Origin: an uncultured Lachnospiraceae bacterium
Lineage (GTDB): Bacteria; Bacillota; Clostridia; Lachnospirales; Lachnospiraceae
Direction: 5' to 3'
DNA length: 64,000 bases
NCBI GenBank assembly: GCA_910579685.1
Contig: CAJTVN010000001.1
Coordinates: forward strand, 1 to 64,000
A program made the position numbers and the translations under genes. A model generated the notes under the pieces. The model saw only the letters and a program-made list of their open reading frames with translations, made no database searches and was not told where the DNA came from. Positions 41,964 through 51,238 of this stretch are shown one piece after another (position 1 is the stretch's first letter; each line of letters starts with the position of its first letter).

Positions 41964-43676
41964 ATGAAGAAGAAAGTATTGGCACTCCTGCTTTCCACCG
42001 CAATGGCAGTATCTGTATTTGCAGGCTGCGGCGGTTCCGGCGGCGGCTCATCTGAAAACGCATCATCCGGAAGTGAGACAGGAAGCAGTGAGGAACAGGC
42101 ACCGGCGGATAACGCATCTGAGGATGCGGGCGCTGACTCGGGAGCCGCTGCATCGAACGGGGAGGTTGTCAAGCTCAAAGCGCTTGCAATTCTGCATCCC
42201 CTGACCAAGGATGTCCAAGAGATGCAGTACGTGACGCAGATTCAGGAGGAAGCGGGCGTCGAGATTGAGTGGGAGCTTATTCGTGCGGACTGGGATCAGG
42301 TAAAGGCTACCCGTTTTGCATCCGGCGATATTCCGGATCTTCTCTTTAATGCAACCACAAATGCGGATTATCAGACCTACAAGGGACTGTTCCTGGAATT
42401 GACACCTTACATCAACCAGGATTTGACCCCGAACATTGCGACCATGTTCGAGGAAGAACCGGATACCAGGGCTCTGGCGACCACTCTCGAGGGAGAAATT
42501 TACGGAACTCCCAAATTCCAGGGCAAATGGCCGGATACCAACACGGTTATGTTCATTAACAAGCAGTGGCTGGACAATCTGGGACTTGAGATGCCCACCA
42601 CTTTCACGGAGCTGAAGGAGGTTCTGACTGCATTTAAAGAGCAGGATGCCAACGGCAACGGAGATCCCGGCGATGAGGTTCCGCTGGATTTCAACGGCTG
42701 GTTCGGCAGCGCATATTCTCTCCCCGGCGCATGGATGGGAGCGCTGGGCATTCAGCTTACCAATCAGGCCCGCAACGGCTATTTTGCCGAGGATGGCCAG
42801 GTGAAGAACTATGCGGTTGATGAGAGATACAAGCTGTTCATGAAATATGTGGCTGACCTGTATTCCAATGGCCTGATCAACACCAATGCGGTAACCAACG
42901 ACTACTCTATGTTCCAGTCTCTTTCCAGAGGAAACGAGGCGGGTGACGCAATGGTGGGCGTGGTTGCAGGCTGGGAGGAGACGGATAAGTTTGGCCCCGA
43001 CCTTTACAGCCAGTATGTGGCTCTGCCTCCTCTTGCATATGACATTGACTGTGCTGCAGACACCTATGACACCAGATGGAAGCATGACTTTTCCGATCTG
43101 AATATGTCCGCTAACCGCGTGGCAGTCAGCGCTAAGTGTTCCGATCCGGAAGCGGCGATGCGGTTCATCGACCGGTTCTATGACCAGACCCACAGCGTGG
43201 AAGTGCTCTTCGGCGGTATTCCCGACGGAAATGTTGCCGAGACAGGGGATAACTCCTACGAGGTTCTTCTTCCTCCGGCAGAGGCCAACACAGACCCCGG
43301 TACCTGGAAGTGGACCAGCACCTTTGCGGATAATGGCCCCATGTATATCAGAAGGGCAACCGACCTTAAGATGGCGGAGGATATGACAAATGCGGTGAAC
43401 GAGCGTACTGTTTATGCGGACACGCTGGCTAAGGCTTCCTCCGAGGATATGTATCCTGATATGTTCATGAAGTATTCCGCTGAGGACGAGAACAATATGG
43501 CTCTGATGCAGGCGAATATTGACAACGTGATCAACAACCAGTGGGCAATCTGGATGGTTGGCGACGAAGATATTGACGCTACCTGGGATGCTTACGTAGA
43601 GAACGTAAACAGTGCGGGCCTTCAGGATGTTCTGGCGATCCGTCAGGCGGCTTTCGACGCTTACCTGGGCAAATAA
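41964..43676 (+). CDS. Extracellular sugar-binding lipoprotein (LplA-like, CUT1)
   Basis: 570 aa. Lipoprotein signal with lipobox VFAGC (Cys22), then a Gly/Ser/Glu-rich linker (23-60) and a family 1 solute-binding fold. A calcium-loop-like DANGNGDPGDEVP occurs near residue 235, typical of LplA and oligogalacturonide-binding proteins. Starts at ATG 41964; upstream in-frame codons are not hydrophobic signal sequence. First gene of an importer operon with two permeases; the ATPase must come from elsewhere (an MsmX-type shared ATPase is usual). An oligosaccharide of pectin or hemicellulose is the probable ligand, from context. Confidence 0.93.
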   Translation: MKKKVLALLLSTAMAVSVFAGCGGSGGGSSENASSGSETGSSEEQAPADNASEDAGADSGAAASNGEVVKLKALAILHPLTKDVQEMQYVTQIQEEAGVEIEWELIRADWDQVKATRFASGDIPDLLFNATTNADYQTYKGLFLELTPYINQDLTPNIATMFEEEPDTRALATTLEGEIYGTPKFQGKWPDTNTVMFINKQWLDNLGLEMPTTFTELKEVLTAFKEQDANGNGDPGDEVPLDFNGWFGSAYSLPGAWMGALGIQLTNQARNGYFAEDGQVKNYAVDERYKLFMKYVADLYSNGLINTNAVTNDYSMFQSLSRGNEAGDAMVGVVAGWEETDKFGPDLYSQYVALPPLAYDIDCAADTYDTRWKHDFSDLNMSANRVAVSAKCSDPEAAMRFIDRFYDQTHSVEVLFGGIPDGNVAETGDNSYEVLLPPAEANTDPGTWKWTSTFADNGPMYIRRATDLKMAEDMTNAVNERTVYADTLAKASSEDMYPDMFMKYSAEDENNMALMQANIDNVINNQWAIWMVGDEDIDATWDAYVENVNSAGLQDVLAIRQAAFDAYLGK

Positions 43677-43698
43677 GTAACACAGATCTGAACAGGGG

Positions 43699-43739
43699 AA
43701 GGGGCGGAAGGATGGAAAGTATCCTTCCGCCCCTTTTAA
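43699..43739 (+). terminator. Intercistronic hairpin between binding protein and permease
   Basis: A perfect 15-bp GC-rich stem (43699-43713 with 43721-43735) and TTTT-A tail. Such partial terminators give more binding protein than permease in CUT1 operons. Confidence 0.8.
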
Positions 43740-43758
43740 AACGATCAGGAAAGGAAAA

Positions 43759-44721
43759 ATGATTATGGCAAACGCAAATAAAATGCAGACCGGGGGAAAA
43801 CAGAGCTTTGGCTTTCGGGCAAAAAAATATGTATCACATACCTGGCAGCTCTGGATCATGCTGATCCCGGCTATCGTGTATATCTTTATCTTCTGCTACA
43901 TACCGATGTACGGTGTTCAGCTGGCTTTCAGGGAGTACAGCTTTGCCACCGGCATCACCGGCGGGAAATGGGTGGGCTTCAAATATTTTCAGCAGTACTT
44001 TACCAGCAACATGTTCTGGCCCACGCTTCGCAACACCTTTGTGCTGTCCTTTTTCAGCATCCTGGTTGGTTTCCCCGCACCGATTATCCTTGCGATGATC
44101 ATCAACCAGCTGCGCAATAAGAAGTGGAAGCGGGTGGTGCAGACCACGGTTTATATCCCCTACTTCATCTCTGTTGTGGTTATGGTTTCCATGATTCAGG
44201 TATTGTTCATGAACGACAAGGGCGTGATCGGAAATCTCTTAAAGGACATCGGACTTGTTTCCCAGAGCACCAACATCGTAGGAAGCGCCTCCACCTTCGT
44301 GCCGCTCTATGTGCTCACCGGCGTGTGGCAGTCCATGGGATGGAACAGTATCATCTATATTGCGGCGCTCTCTTCTGTGGACACACAGCTCTACGATGCC
44401 TGCAAGATTGACGGTGCCAACCGCTGGCAGACCATGTGGAACATCGACTTTCCGGCGATTCTGCCTACCGTGATGATTCTGCTGATCATGAATATGGGCA
44501 ATATTCTGAACGTTGGATTTGACAAGGCGTTCCTGATGCAGAACGACTTAAACAGAAGCGCTTCTCAGGTTATCTCCACTTACGTTTATCAGGTTGGTAT
44601 CAAATCCTCCCAGTTCTCCTTTGGTACTGCGGTGGGACTGTTCAACACGGTCGTCAACTTTGTGTTTCTGATGTTCACTAACTGGATATCAAAGAGAAGC
44701 ACAGGAACCGGGCTATTATAG
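43759..44721 (+). CDS. Sugar ABC permease, LplB-like
   Basis: 320 aa, six membrane spans. The inner-membrane EAA-type loop is DACKIDGANRWQTMWNIDFPAI, which couples to the ATPase. LWIMLIPAIVYIFIFCYIPMYG at the N-terminus is typical of LplB. Ribosome site GGAAAAA precedes ATG 43759. Partner of the next gene. Confidence 0.94.
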   Translation: MIMANANKMQTGGKQSFGFRAKKYVSHTWQLWIMLIPAIVYIFIFCYIPMYGVQLAFREYSFATGITGGKWVGFKYFQQYFTSNMFWPTLRNTFVLSFFSILVGFPAPIILAMIINQLRNKKWKRVVQTTVYIPYFISVVVMVSMIQVLFMNDKGVIGNLLKDIGLVSQSTNIVGSASTFVPLYVLTGVWQSMGWNSIIYIAALSSVDTQLYDACKIDGANRWQTMWNIDFPAILPTVMILLIMNMGNILNVGFDKAFLMQNDLNRSASQVISTYVYQVGIKSSQFSFGTAVGLFNTVVNFVFLMFTNWISKRSTGTGLL

Positions 44722-44732
44722 GAGGAGAAAAA

Positions 44733-45650
44733 ATGGCAAATATGAAAAAATATTCATCAGGCGATTATTTTACGAAGCAAAGCCTTTCCGACCGGATATT
44801 CGGGGCGGCGGTTATTCTCCTGAGTATTCTGATTTTTATCATTATCGTTTATCCTCTCTGGTTCGTCGTGATTGCGTCCGTCAGCAATTCCAACCTGGTA
44901 AACCAGGGACTGGTAACTCTCTGGCCCAAGGATATCCGTTTTTATGGGTTTGAGCAGGTCTTTGAGGACAGCCGTATCTGGAAAGGGTATCTGAACACGA
45001 TTATTTATGTGCTGGTGGGTACGCTGCTAAATATGGTGGTGACCATGCCGGCGGCTTATGCGCTTTCCCGCAGGGATTTCAAGCAGCGCAACGGGATTAT
45101 GATGTACTTTGTCTTTACCATGTACTTTTCCGGCGGCCTGGTACCGCTGTACATGACCATCAGCTCCCTGCATCTGATCTCCACCAAGGCGATCCTGATC
45201 ATCATTGTGGCGATTAACACTTACAACCTGATCATTGCCCGGACCTTCATCGCCAACTCGATTCCCGAGGATCTCTATGAGGCGGCGGTGCTGGACGGCT
45301 GTTCCCACTTCAATTATTTCCTGAAGGTGGTGCTGCCCCTTTCCAAGGCCGTGATTTCGGTTCTGATCCTGTACTATGCGGTGTTCCACTGGAATGACTA
45401 TTTCAATGCCTTAATGTTCAACAGCAATTCGGATCATGCGCCGCTGCAGATTGTGCTTCGGGAAATCCTGCTGCTGAACCAGGCGTTTGCAAGCGGAAAC
45501 GGAGGCGTACAGGGAGGCTACGGACAGTCTTCTGCGGACCAGGTAAAATATGCCATCATCATTGTGTCCACAGTGCCGATCCTGTGCGTATATCCTTTTA
45601 TCCAGAAATATTTCGAAAAGGGCGTTATGATCGGAGCTGTGAAGGGTTAA
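44733..45650 (+). CDS. Sugar ABC permease, LplC/YtcP-like
   Basis: 305 aa, six membrane spans, with the coupling loop EAAVLDGCSHFNYFLKVVLPLSKA. The second half of a CUT1 heterodimeric channel. It follows its partner by 11 nt with AGGAGGAG in between. Confidence 0.94.
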   Translation: MANMKKYSSGDYFTKQSLSDRIFGAAVILLSILIFIIIVYPLWFVVIASVSNSNLVNQGLVTLWPKDIRFYGFEQVFEDSRIWKGYLNTIIYVLVGTLLNMVVTMPAAYALSRRDFKQRNGIMMYFVFTMYFSGGLVPLYMTISSLHLISTKAILIIIVAINTYNLIIARTFIANSIPEDLYEAAVLDGCSHFNYFLKVVLPLSKAVISVLILYYAVFHWNDYFNALMFNSNSDHAPLQIVLREILLLNQAFASGNGGVQGGYGQSSADQVKYAIIIVSTVPILCVYPFIQKYFEKGVMIGAVKG

Positions 45651-45687
45651 GGATTTATTGCTATTCAGGAAAGTGTGAGGGGCGGAG

Positions 45688-47448
45688 ATGGGGACAAAAA
45701 AATATTCTGTTATTTCCGGTTTTATCTTTCTGACGAGGGAAATGCGAAGCCATACGATCCGCTCCTTCCGGCTTTTGCCGGTAGGAGTTTTCGTAAAGGT
45801 TCTGATACCCTTTGCCGGTATCTGGCTGCCTAATATCGTGGTGCGGGCCATAACGGACAAAACCGGGTTCGGAAATCTTGCGGCCGCAGTTTCCGTCCTG
45901 GGGCTTGTGATGGTGGCGTGCAGCTTTGCCGAGCAGTATGTCACGGGCGTTCTGGAGGCGGAAGCTCCCCGGCTCTCTCAGGGGATCTCCGACCGGCTGT
46001 TTTATAAAAAATTATATTGTGACTATGAGAATCTGGAGGATAAGGAGCTTTCCGGATTTTTTGATGAAGCGGAGCGCTGTCTGTGGTACGGGCAGCATTC
46101 CATGTTCCAGGCGGCGGGACATCTGGTTTTGTTTGGCTCAGGCGTATTCGGCTTTGTGCTTTATCTCGCCATTCTCTGGAAGCTTCCCAAACTGCTTCTT
46201 CTTTTGATGGTGGCTGGCACCTGTGTCAGCTTTTTCTTTTCTGACCTGGGACAGAAGGAGAGGGCAAAGAGGGAAAATTTCCTGGGGGATGCGGTTCGGC
46301 GGATGAGCGATCTGCAGAAGAGCTGTGCGGAGCCAAAAGCCGGGAAGGACATCCGTCTTTACGGGATGTACGGCTGGTTTGAGGCCAGGTTCGCCCTGGT
46401 GCACCGGCAGATCCGGGAGGATTATATCCGTCTGGAAAAAAAGAACTTTCTCTCCGCACGGATTACGGTGGGAGCGGGGACTCTCATGGAAATCTGCGGC
46501 TATCTGGTTCTGACCGGGAGAGTGTTCTCGGGCAGGATGGATCTGGCGGAGTATGTGCTGTGTATCGGTGCGGTGCTGGGCTTTTCCACCTGGGTAAGAC
46601 AGATCGTTGAGCAGCTGCAAAAGCTCTGGATTATGAAGGCGGATGTGGATGTGATAAGGCGGTGCCTGGATATGCCGGACCGCAGCGCAGCCGCCAGGGG
46701 CGGCAGTGCGGGGGCTGATATCCGTCAGATCACGGATTCGGGAAAGGCCTGCGAGATTGTGTTCGATCATGTTTTTTACCGCTATCCGGGAAGCGATAAG
46801 GATACCGTCTCGGATCTGTCTTTCCGCATTAAAAAGGGAGAGAGGATCGCCCTTGTGGGGATGAACGGCGCAGGCAAGACCACCTGTGTGAAGCTCCTGT
46901 GCGGACTGCTCACACCCACGGCGGGAGAGATACGGATCAATGGGATACGTTCAGAGGAATTTGACCGGCAGGACTACTACCGCCTTTTTTCCACGGTTTT
47001 CCAGGAGGTGAACCTGTTTCCGGCCTCCATTCGTGAGAATATTACGGGAAAGACCCGGGGAGAGGCCGGCGAGGGACGTATGGAGGAGTGCCTGAAACAG
47101 GCCGGTCTGTGGGAGAAGATCTGTTCTATGGCAAAACAGGCGGATACCCTGCTGGTGAAGGAGCTGGACGAGCCCACGGCGGCCCTGGATCCCATATCCG
47201 AAAATAATGTTTACCGGAAATACCTGTCTCTGACCGGAAACTGTACCTCGGTTTTCATTTCCCACCGGCTTGCCAGCACCCGGTTCTGCAGCCGTATCCT
47301 CTTTCTGGATGAGGGCCGTATCCTGGAGGAGGGAAGCCACGAGGAGCTTGTTGCGGCAGGAGGAAGCTATGCGGAGGCTTTCGAGGTTCAGAGCCGCTAT
47401 TATAAAGAGCACCCGCAGGAGAACGGGGAGGAGGTGAGCTTTGCATGA
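45688..47448 (+). CDS. ABC exporter half with NBD lacking the signature motif
   Basis: 586 aa. Transmembrane domain (about 1-330, six spans) fused to a nucleotide-binding domain. Walker A GMNGAGKTT (about 390), Q-loop TVFQEVNLF, D-loop DEPTAALDP and H-loop ISHRLAS are present. The segment between ADTLLVKE and LDEPTAALDP is missing: roughly 30-35 residues that normally hold the LSGGQ signature and the first strand of Walker B. The reading frame is intact. The partner gene, which overlaps by 4 nt, has a complete NBD. A heterodimer with one dead site is possible, but loss of the whole signature helix would probably destabilise the NBD, so it may be a pseudogene. Confidence 0.88.
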   Translation: MGTKKYSVISGFIFLTREMRSHTIRSFRLLPVGVFVKVLIPFAGIWLPNIVVRAITDKTGFGNLAAAVSVLGLVMVACSFAEQYVTGVLEAEAPRLSQGISDRLFYKKLYCDYENLEDKELSGFFDEAERCLWYGQHSMFQAAGHLVLFGSGVFGFVLYLAILWKLPKLLLLLMVAGTCVSFFFSDLGQKERAKRENFLGDAVRRMSDLQKSCAEPKAGKDIRLYGMYGWFEARFALVHRQIREDYIRLEKKNFLSARITVGAGTLMEICGYLVLTGRVFSGRMDLAEYVLCIGAVLGFSTWVRQIVEQLQKLWIMKADVDVIRRCLDMPDRSAAARGGSAGADIRQITDSGKACEIVFDHVFYRYPGSDKDTVSDLSFRIKKGERIALVGMNGAGKTTCVKLLCGLLTPTAGEIRINGIRSEEFDRQDYYRLFSTVFQEVNLFPASIRENITGKTRGEAGEGRMEECLKQAGLWEKICSMAKQADTLLVKELDEPTAALDPISENNVYRKYLSLTGNCTSVFISHRLASTRFCSRILFLDEGRILEEGSHEELVAAGGSYAEAFEVQSRYYKEHPQENGEEVSFA

Positions 47449-49370
47449 GTCAGGAAAAGAAAAACGAAGAGGCAAAAATGACGGGCTTTTTTCAAAGCCT
47501 GAAATCCGTGCTTCTGACGGCAAAGGTGATCTTTCGGATGGACTGGAAAAATATCCCCGCTTTTGTGGGAAACCAGATTTTTCTTACCGTGCAGCCCTTC
47601 GTGGCGTTATATTTTTCCGCCAGGATTCTGGACGCACTGGCACAGGGAGCGGATCGGAGGACGGTTATTTCGTGGGTGATCGGGGCGGTGGCCAGCGGCT
47701 ACGGCATCTATCTTCTGGAGCGGCTCTTTGCCTGTCTGAACAGTGTGGAGGGAGTCACGCTTTACTGGCAGCTCTATCAGGAAATGAGCCGGGTCATGAT
47801 GCGGGCGGACTACGGGGAGCTGGAAAAGCCTGACATCCGGCAGGCAAAGGAGAGGATCGAACGCTCCACCCGGATGTTCTGGTACGGCCCCTGGGAGGTG
47901 CCGGGTGTGCTGATGGCCGTGGCCCAGGGTCTGACGATTACGATTTCCGCCCTTGTGCTGGCCTGGCCGGTGTTCCTTCCGGTAAAGGGAGAAGGCTTTC
48001 CATGGGGAACGCTTGGAATGTGTGTCTTTATCCTCGTCTCGGTTCTGTATTCCTTAAGATCAGAGAAGCGGATCTGCGAGATGCAGGAGGGAAACCTCGA
48101 GGAGCTTGCCGTACTGCAGAGAAAGATGTATTTCTTTGAAGAGTATATAGGGGAGGGGCGGGCTGCCAAGGATATCCGTCTGTACCGTCAGCAGGAACTG
48201 ATCCGGCCCCGTCATCAGGAGAACTGGAAGAAGATCACGCAGCTCAACGACCGGGTTTCCGACGCAAGGTCGAAGAGCTCCGGCATCCGGGGGATTTTTT
48301 CCCAGGCTATCGGAGCTGTCGCTTACCTGATTGTTGGGGCCAGGGCCATTGCGGGAATTTTCAGTGTGGGCGCCGTGGTGCAGTATGTGGGCGCCGTCAT
48401 GAAGCTTTCCGAAGGAATCCGGGTACTGGTCTATTCCCTGCAGCATATCCGGATGCAGGGACCCCACTGTCAGGAGTACCTGGATTTTATCGGAGAAGGA
48501 GAGGATAAGATGATTTACCGCCACGGGCAGGACGGAACGGCGGAAGTGACGCTCTCCGGGAACCCGGAGGATACTGCTTTCGGAGAAGGCAACGCCATCG
48601 AAGACGGCAACGCCATCGAAGATGGCGGGTGTATTGAGTTTGAGCATGTGAGCTTTCGTTATCCCGGATCCAATGAGTGGGCGGTAAGGGATCTGAGCAT
48701 CCGGCTGGAAAAGGGCGTGCATTTTGCCGTGGTGGGCAGGAACGGAAGCGGGAAAACCACCTTTATCAAGCTTCTCTGCCGTCTGTATGATCCGGTGGAG
48801 GGCAGAATTCTGTTAAACGGCAGGGATATTCGGGAATTCAAATATGAGCAATATCAGAGACTCTTTGCGGTGGTGTTCCAGGATTTCCAGCTTTTTGCCA
48901 TGCCTCTCGGGGAGAATGTGGCATCCGCCATGGAATACGACGGGGAAAAGGTGATGAGGGCTCTGGATCAGGCCGGAACCGGACAGTGGGCGAGAGAACT
49001 TCCAAAAGGCCTGGAACAGCCTCTGTATCTGGTGGAGAAGGACGGCATCAATATCTCCGGAGGGGAGGCCCAGAAGATCGCTATCGCCCGTGCGCTGTAC
49101 AAGGATTCTCCCTTTGTTATTCTCGACGAGCCCACGGCGGCTCTGGACCCGCTTGCGGAGGCGGAAATTTATGAGGGCTTTCGTGAGATGGTTGCGAAAA
49201 AGGGAGCGGTATATATTTCCCACCGGTTGTCCTCCTGTCGATTCTGTGATACGATTGCGGTGTTTGATGAAGGAAGACTGGTTCAGCTGGGCGGGCACGA
49301 AGAGCTCCTTGGGGATGAGGGCGGAAAGTATTATGAGCTTTGGAACGCCCAGGCGCAGTATTATCAGTAA
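47445..49370 (+). CDS. ABC exporter half with complete NBD
   Basis: 641 aa. Transmembrane domain (about 1-345) then an NBD with Walker A GRNGSGKTT (about 430), Q-loop VVFQDFQLF, signature NISGGEAQK (about 537), Walker B FVILDEPTAALDP and H-loop ISHRLSS. The TMD-NBD linker contains GNAIED twice, from an 18-bp tandem repeat. It starts inside the stop of the previous gene, consistent with heterodimer formation. Cargo is unknown; the siting beside sugar import and GH43 genes does not settle it. Confidence 0.9.
   Translation: MSQEKKNEEAKMTGFFQSLKSVLLTAKVIFRMDWKNIPAFVGNQIFLTVQPFVALYFSARILDALAQGADRRTVISWVIGAVASGYGIYLLERLFACLNSVEGVTLYWQLYQEMSRVMMRADYGELEKPDIRQAKERIERSTRMFWYGPWEVPGVLMAVAQGLTITISALVLAWPVFLPVKGEGFPWGTLGMCVFILVSVLYSLRSEKRICEMQEGNLEELAVLQRKMYFFEEYIGEGRAAKDIRLYRQQELIRPRHQENWKKITQLNDRVSDARSKSSGIRGIFSQAIGAVAYLIVGARAIAGIFSVGAVVQYVGAVMKLSEGIRVLVYSLQHIRMQGPHCQEYLDFIGEGEDKMIYRHGQDGTAEVTLSGNPEDTAFGEGNAIEDGNAIEDGGCIEFEHVSFRYPGSNEWAVRDLSIRLEKGVHFAVVGRNGSGKTTFIKLLCRLYDPVEGRILLNGRDIREFKYEQYQRLFAVVFQDFQLFAMPLGENVASAMEYDGEKVMRALDQAGTGQWARELPKGLEQPLYLVEKDGINISGGEAQKIAIARALYKDSPFVILDEPTAALDPLAEAEIYEGFREMVAKKGAVYISHRLSSCRFCDTIAVFDEGRLVQLGGHEELLGDEGGKYYELWNAQAQYYQ
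48588..48623 (+). repeat. 18-bp tandem repeat in ABC linker
   Basis: Two 18-bp units (48588-48605 and 48606-48623) differing at the last base, encoding GNAIED twice. Length changes would keep the reading frame. Confidence 0.9.
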
Positions 49371-49394
49371 AAACGGAAAGGCATGGAGAGAAGG

Positions 49395-51062
49395 ATGAGA
49401 AAGAAAAGTCTATGGGCGGCGGCATGCATTGCCGCCGCAGTTTTGACAATGGCCGGATGTGGTAAGGACAACGGCGCAGATTTACAGAGCGGCCAGAAAG
49501 CGGACGGCACGCAGGTACAGAACCAGGAGGCGGATACCGAAGAGGCGGACGATGGTACGGCTGCCCAGGGGACAGATGCGGAAGAGGCGGAGACTTCGGC
49601 CTTGCCCGATTCGGAGGATGGCGCACAGCCGGAAGAGGACGTTGATATCTTTGAGGGGATTGCGACGGCGGAGAACGGGGCCGGGGTCAGCATTCACGAC
49701 CCATCCATCAAGGTGTTTGACGGGAAATACTATCTCTACGGCTCCCACATGACAGGGGCGCATTCGGAGGATATGCAGACCTGGACCTATATCGGAAACA
49801 CTTACAGCGCCGGCAATCCGTTGTTTGAGAATCTCTTTGAGGAAGGGCTTGGCGTGTTTGACTATGCGGGTACTTATGAGGACGGAAGCCATTCTGTCTG
49901 GGCGGAGGACGTGATCTACATAGAGGAAATGCAGAAATATGTGATGTATTTCTGCACCTCGTCCACCTATATCAAGTCCAAGCTCTGCTATGCGACATCA
50001 GACCGGCCGGAGGGCCCTTATGCCTACCAGGGAACGCTTCTGTATTCGGGCTTTACGAACAGCGATATTGAAGAGACGGACGTTTACGACTATGTAGATA
50101 CGGAGTACGCCGCAAAAACTTATTTTGCAGGCGGGCAGTACAATAACATGCAGTGGCCTAACTGCATTGATCCCGCTCCCTTTTATGACAAGAAGGGAAG
50201 GCTTTGGATGACCTACGGCTCCTGGTCCGGCGGCATCTTCCTGCTCGAGCTGGATCCGGAAACCGGGCTGGTCATTCATCCGCAGGCGGACGAGGAAAAC
50301 CAGGTGGATCCCTATTTCGGAAAAAGGCTCATAGGCGGAGGCCACAATTCCATCGAAGGCCCCTATATTCAGTATGATGAGACATCCGGCTATTATTATC
50401 TGTATGTCTCCTACGGCGGCCTGGAGCGCACCGGAGGCTATCAGATCCGTGTGTTCCGCAGCGAAACGCCGGACGGCGAGTATGTGGATATGAACGGGGA
50501 AGCGCCCCGCATGGGTTATGCTCATGTGAAATACGGATTAAAGCTTTCCGGCAATTACTATATGCCAAGCTGCCGCTATGCCTACATGGCCACCGGCGGA
50601 CAGTCCGCCTTTCGGGATGCGGACGGGAAGCAGTATCTCTGCTATCATTCCCGGTTTGATCACGGAACCGAGTACCATGAGCCCTGCGTGAAGCAGGTGT
50701 TCTTAAATCGGGAGGGATGGCCGGTGCTCGCCCCCTATACCACCAAAGGGGAGACGATCAGCGAAGAGGGCTATTCCCTGGAGGAGATGGCGGGAACCTA
50801 CTATTTTATTAATCAGGATATCAAGCTGAACAGCGATATTGTGTCCGCCGAGCTCATGACCCTCAAGGAGGACGGGACGGTCAGCGGCTGCGCGGAGGGA
50901 ACCTGGCAGTGGGAGGACGGAACCTGCTACATGAGCCTGACTTATGAGGACGTGACCTACAGCGGCGTGTTCTGCGCCATGAAGGACGAGGCGGGAACGG
51001 ACGTGATGACCTTCAGTGCGGTAGGAGACAATAAGAGCGTGTGGGGAGCGAAGTATGAATAG
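49395..51062 (+). CDS. Secreted GH43 arabinanase-like lipoprotein
   Basis: 555 aa. Lipoprotein signal with LTMAGC (Cys22), an acidic linker (about 25-85) and a five-bladed GH43 propeller (about 90-430). The catalytic base is in SIHDPSI, the pKa modulator in NCIDPAPFYD, and the general acid in NSIEGPYI. LWMTYGSWSGGIFLLELD is characteristic of arabinan endo-1,5-alpha-L-arabinosidases. The C-terminal beta-domain (about 465-555) resembles the arabinanase C-terminal domain. ATG 49395 is chosen over 49383 for its signal peptide and GGAGAGAAGG upstream. It acts at the cell surface to release arabino-oligosaccharides. The last 20 bp recur at 54812-54832. Confidence 0.9.
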   Translation: MRKKSLWAAACIAAAVLTMAGCGKDNGADLQSGQKADGTQVQNQEADTEEADDGTAAQGTDAEEAETSALPDSEDGAQPEEDVDIFEGIATAENGAGVSIHDPSIKVFDGKYYLYGSHMTGAHSEDMQTWTYIGNTYSAGNPLFENLFEEGLGVFDYAGTYEDGSHSVWAEDVIYIEEMQKYVMYFCTSSTYIKSKLCYATSDRPEGPYAYQGTLLYSGFTNSDIEETDVYDYVDTEYAAKTYFAGGQYNNMQWPNCIDPAPFYDKKGRLWMTYGSWSGGIFLLELDPETGLVIHPQADEENQVDPYFGKRLIGGGHNSIEGPYIQYDETSGYYYLYVSYGGLERTGGYQIRVFRSETPDGEYVDMNGEAPRMGYAHVKYGLKLSGNYYMPSCRYAYMATGGQSAFRDADGKQYLCYHSRFDHGTEYHEPCVKQVFLNREGWPVLAPYTTKGETISEEGYSLEEMAGTYYFINQDIKLNSDIVSAELMTLKEDGTVSGCAEGTWQWEDGTCYMSLTYEDVTYSGVFCAMKDEAGTDVMTFSAVGDNKSVWGAKYE

Positions 51063-51104
51063 GGAATTGCAAGTATAATGAAGTTGTAAAAGGGTTCCGA
51101 TGGA

Positions 51105-51138
51105 GCGTCCTTGATGTCCGAAAGAGCATCAAGGACGC
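51105..51138. terminator. Hairpin after GH43, likely terminator
   Basis: A perfect 12-bp stem (51105-51116 with 51127-51138) with a 10-nt loop, followed by TTATG. The T tract is weak. Confidence 0.65.
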
Positions 51139-51238
51139 TTATGAGTTCGTAAAACCGAACATCTATATATGAAATTTACTGCTATATTTGATATGAAAGT
51201 TAGAGCTCAAATTCGTTCAGAATTTTAATTATCGTTTT

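Noticed and set aside
42063..43859. 598-codon minus-strand open frame
   Set aside because: Antisense to the sugar-binding lipoprotein gene, which has a lipobox, family motifs and an operon context; the antisense product resembles nothing.
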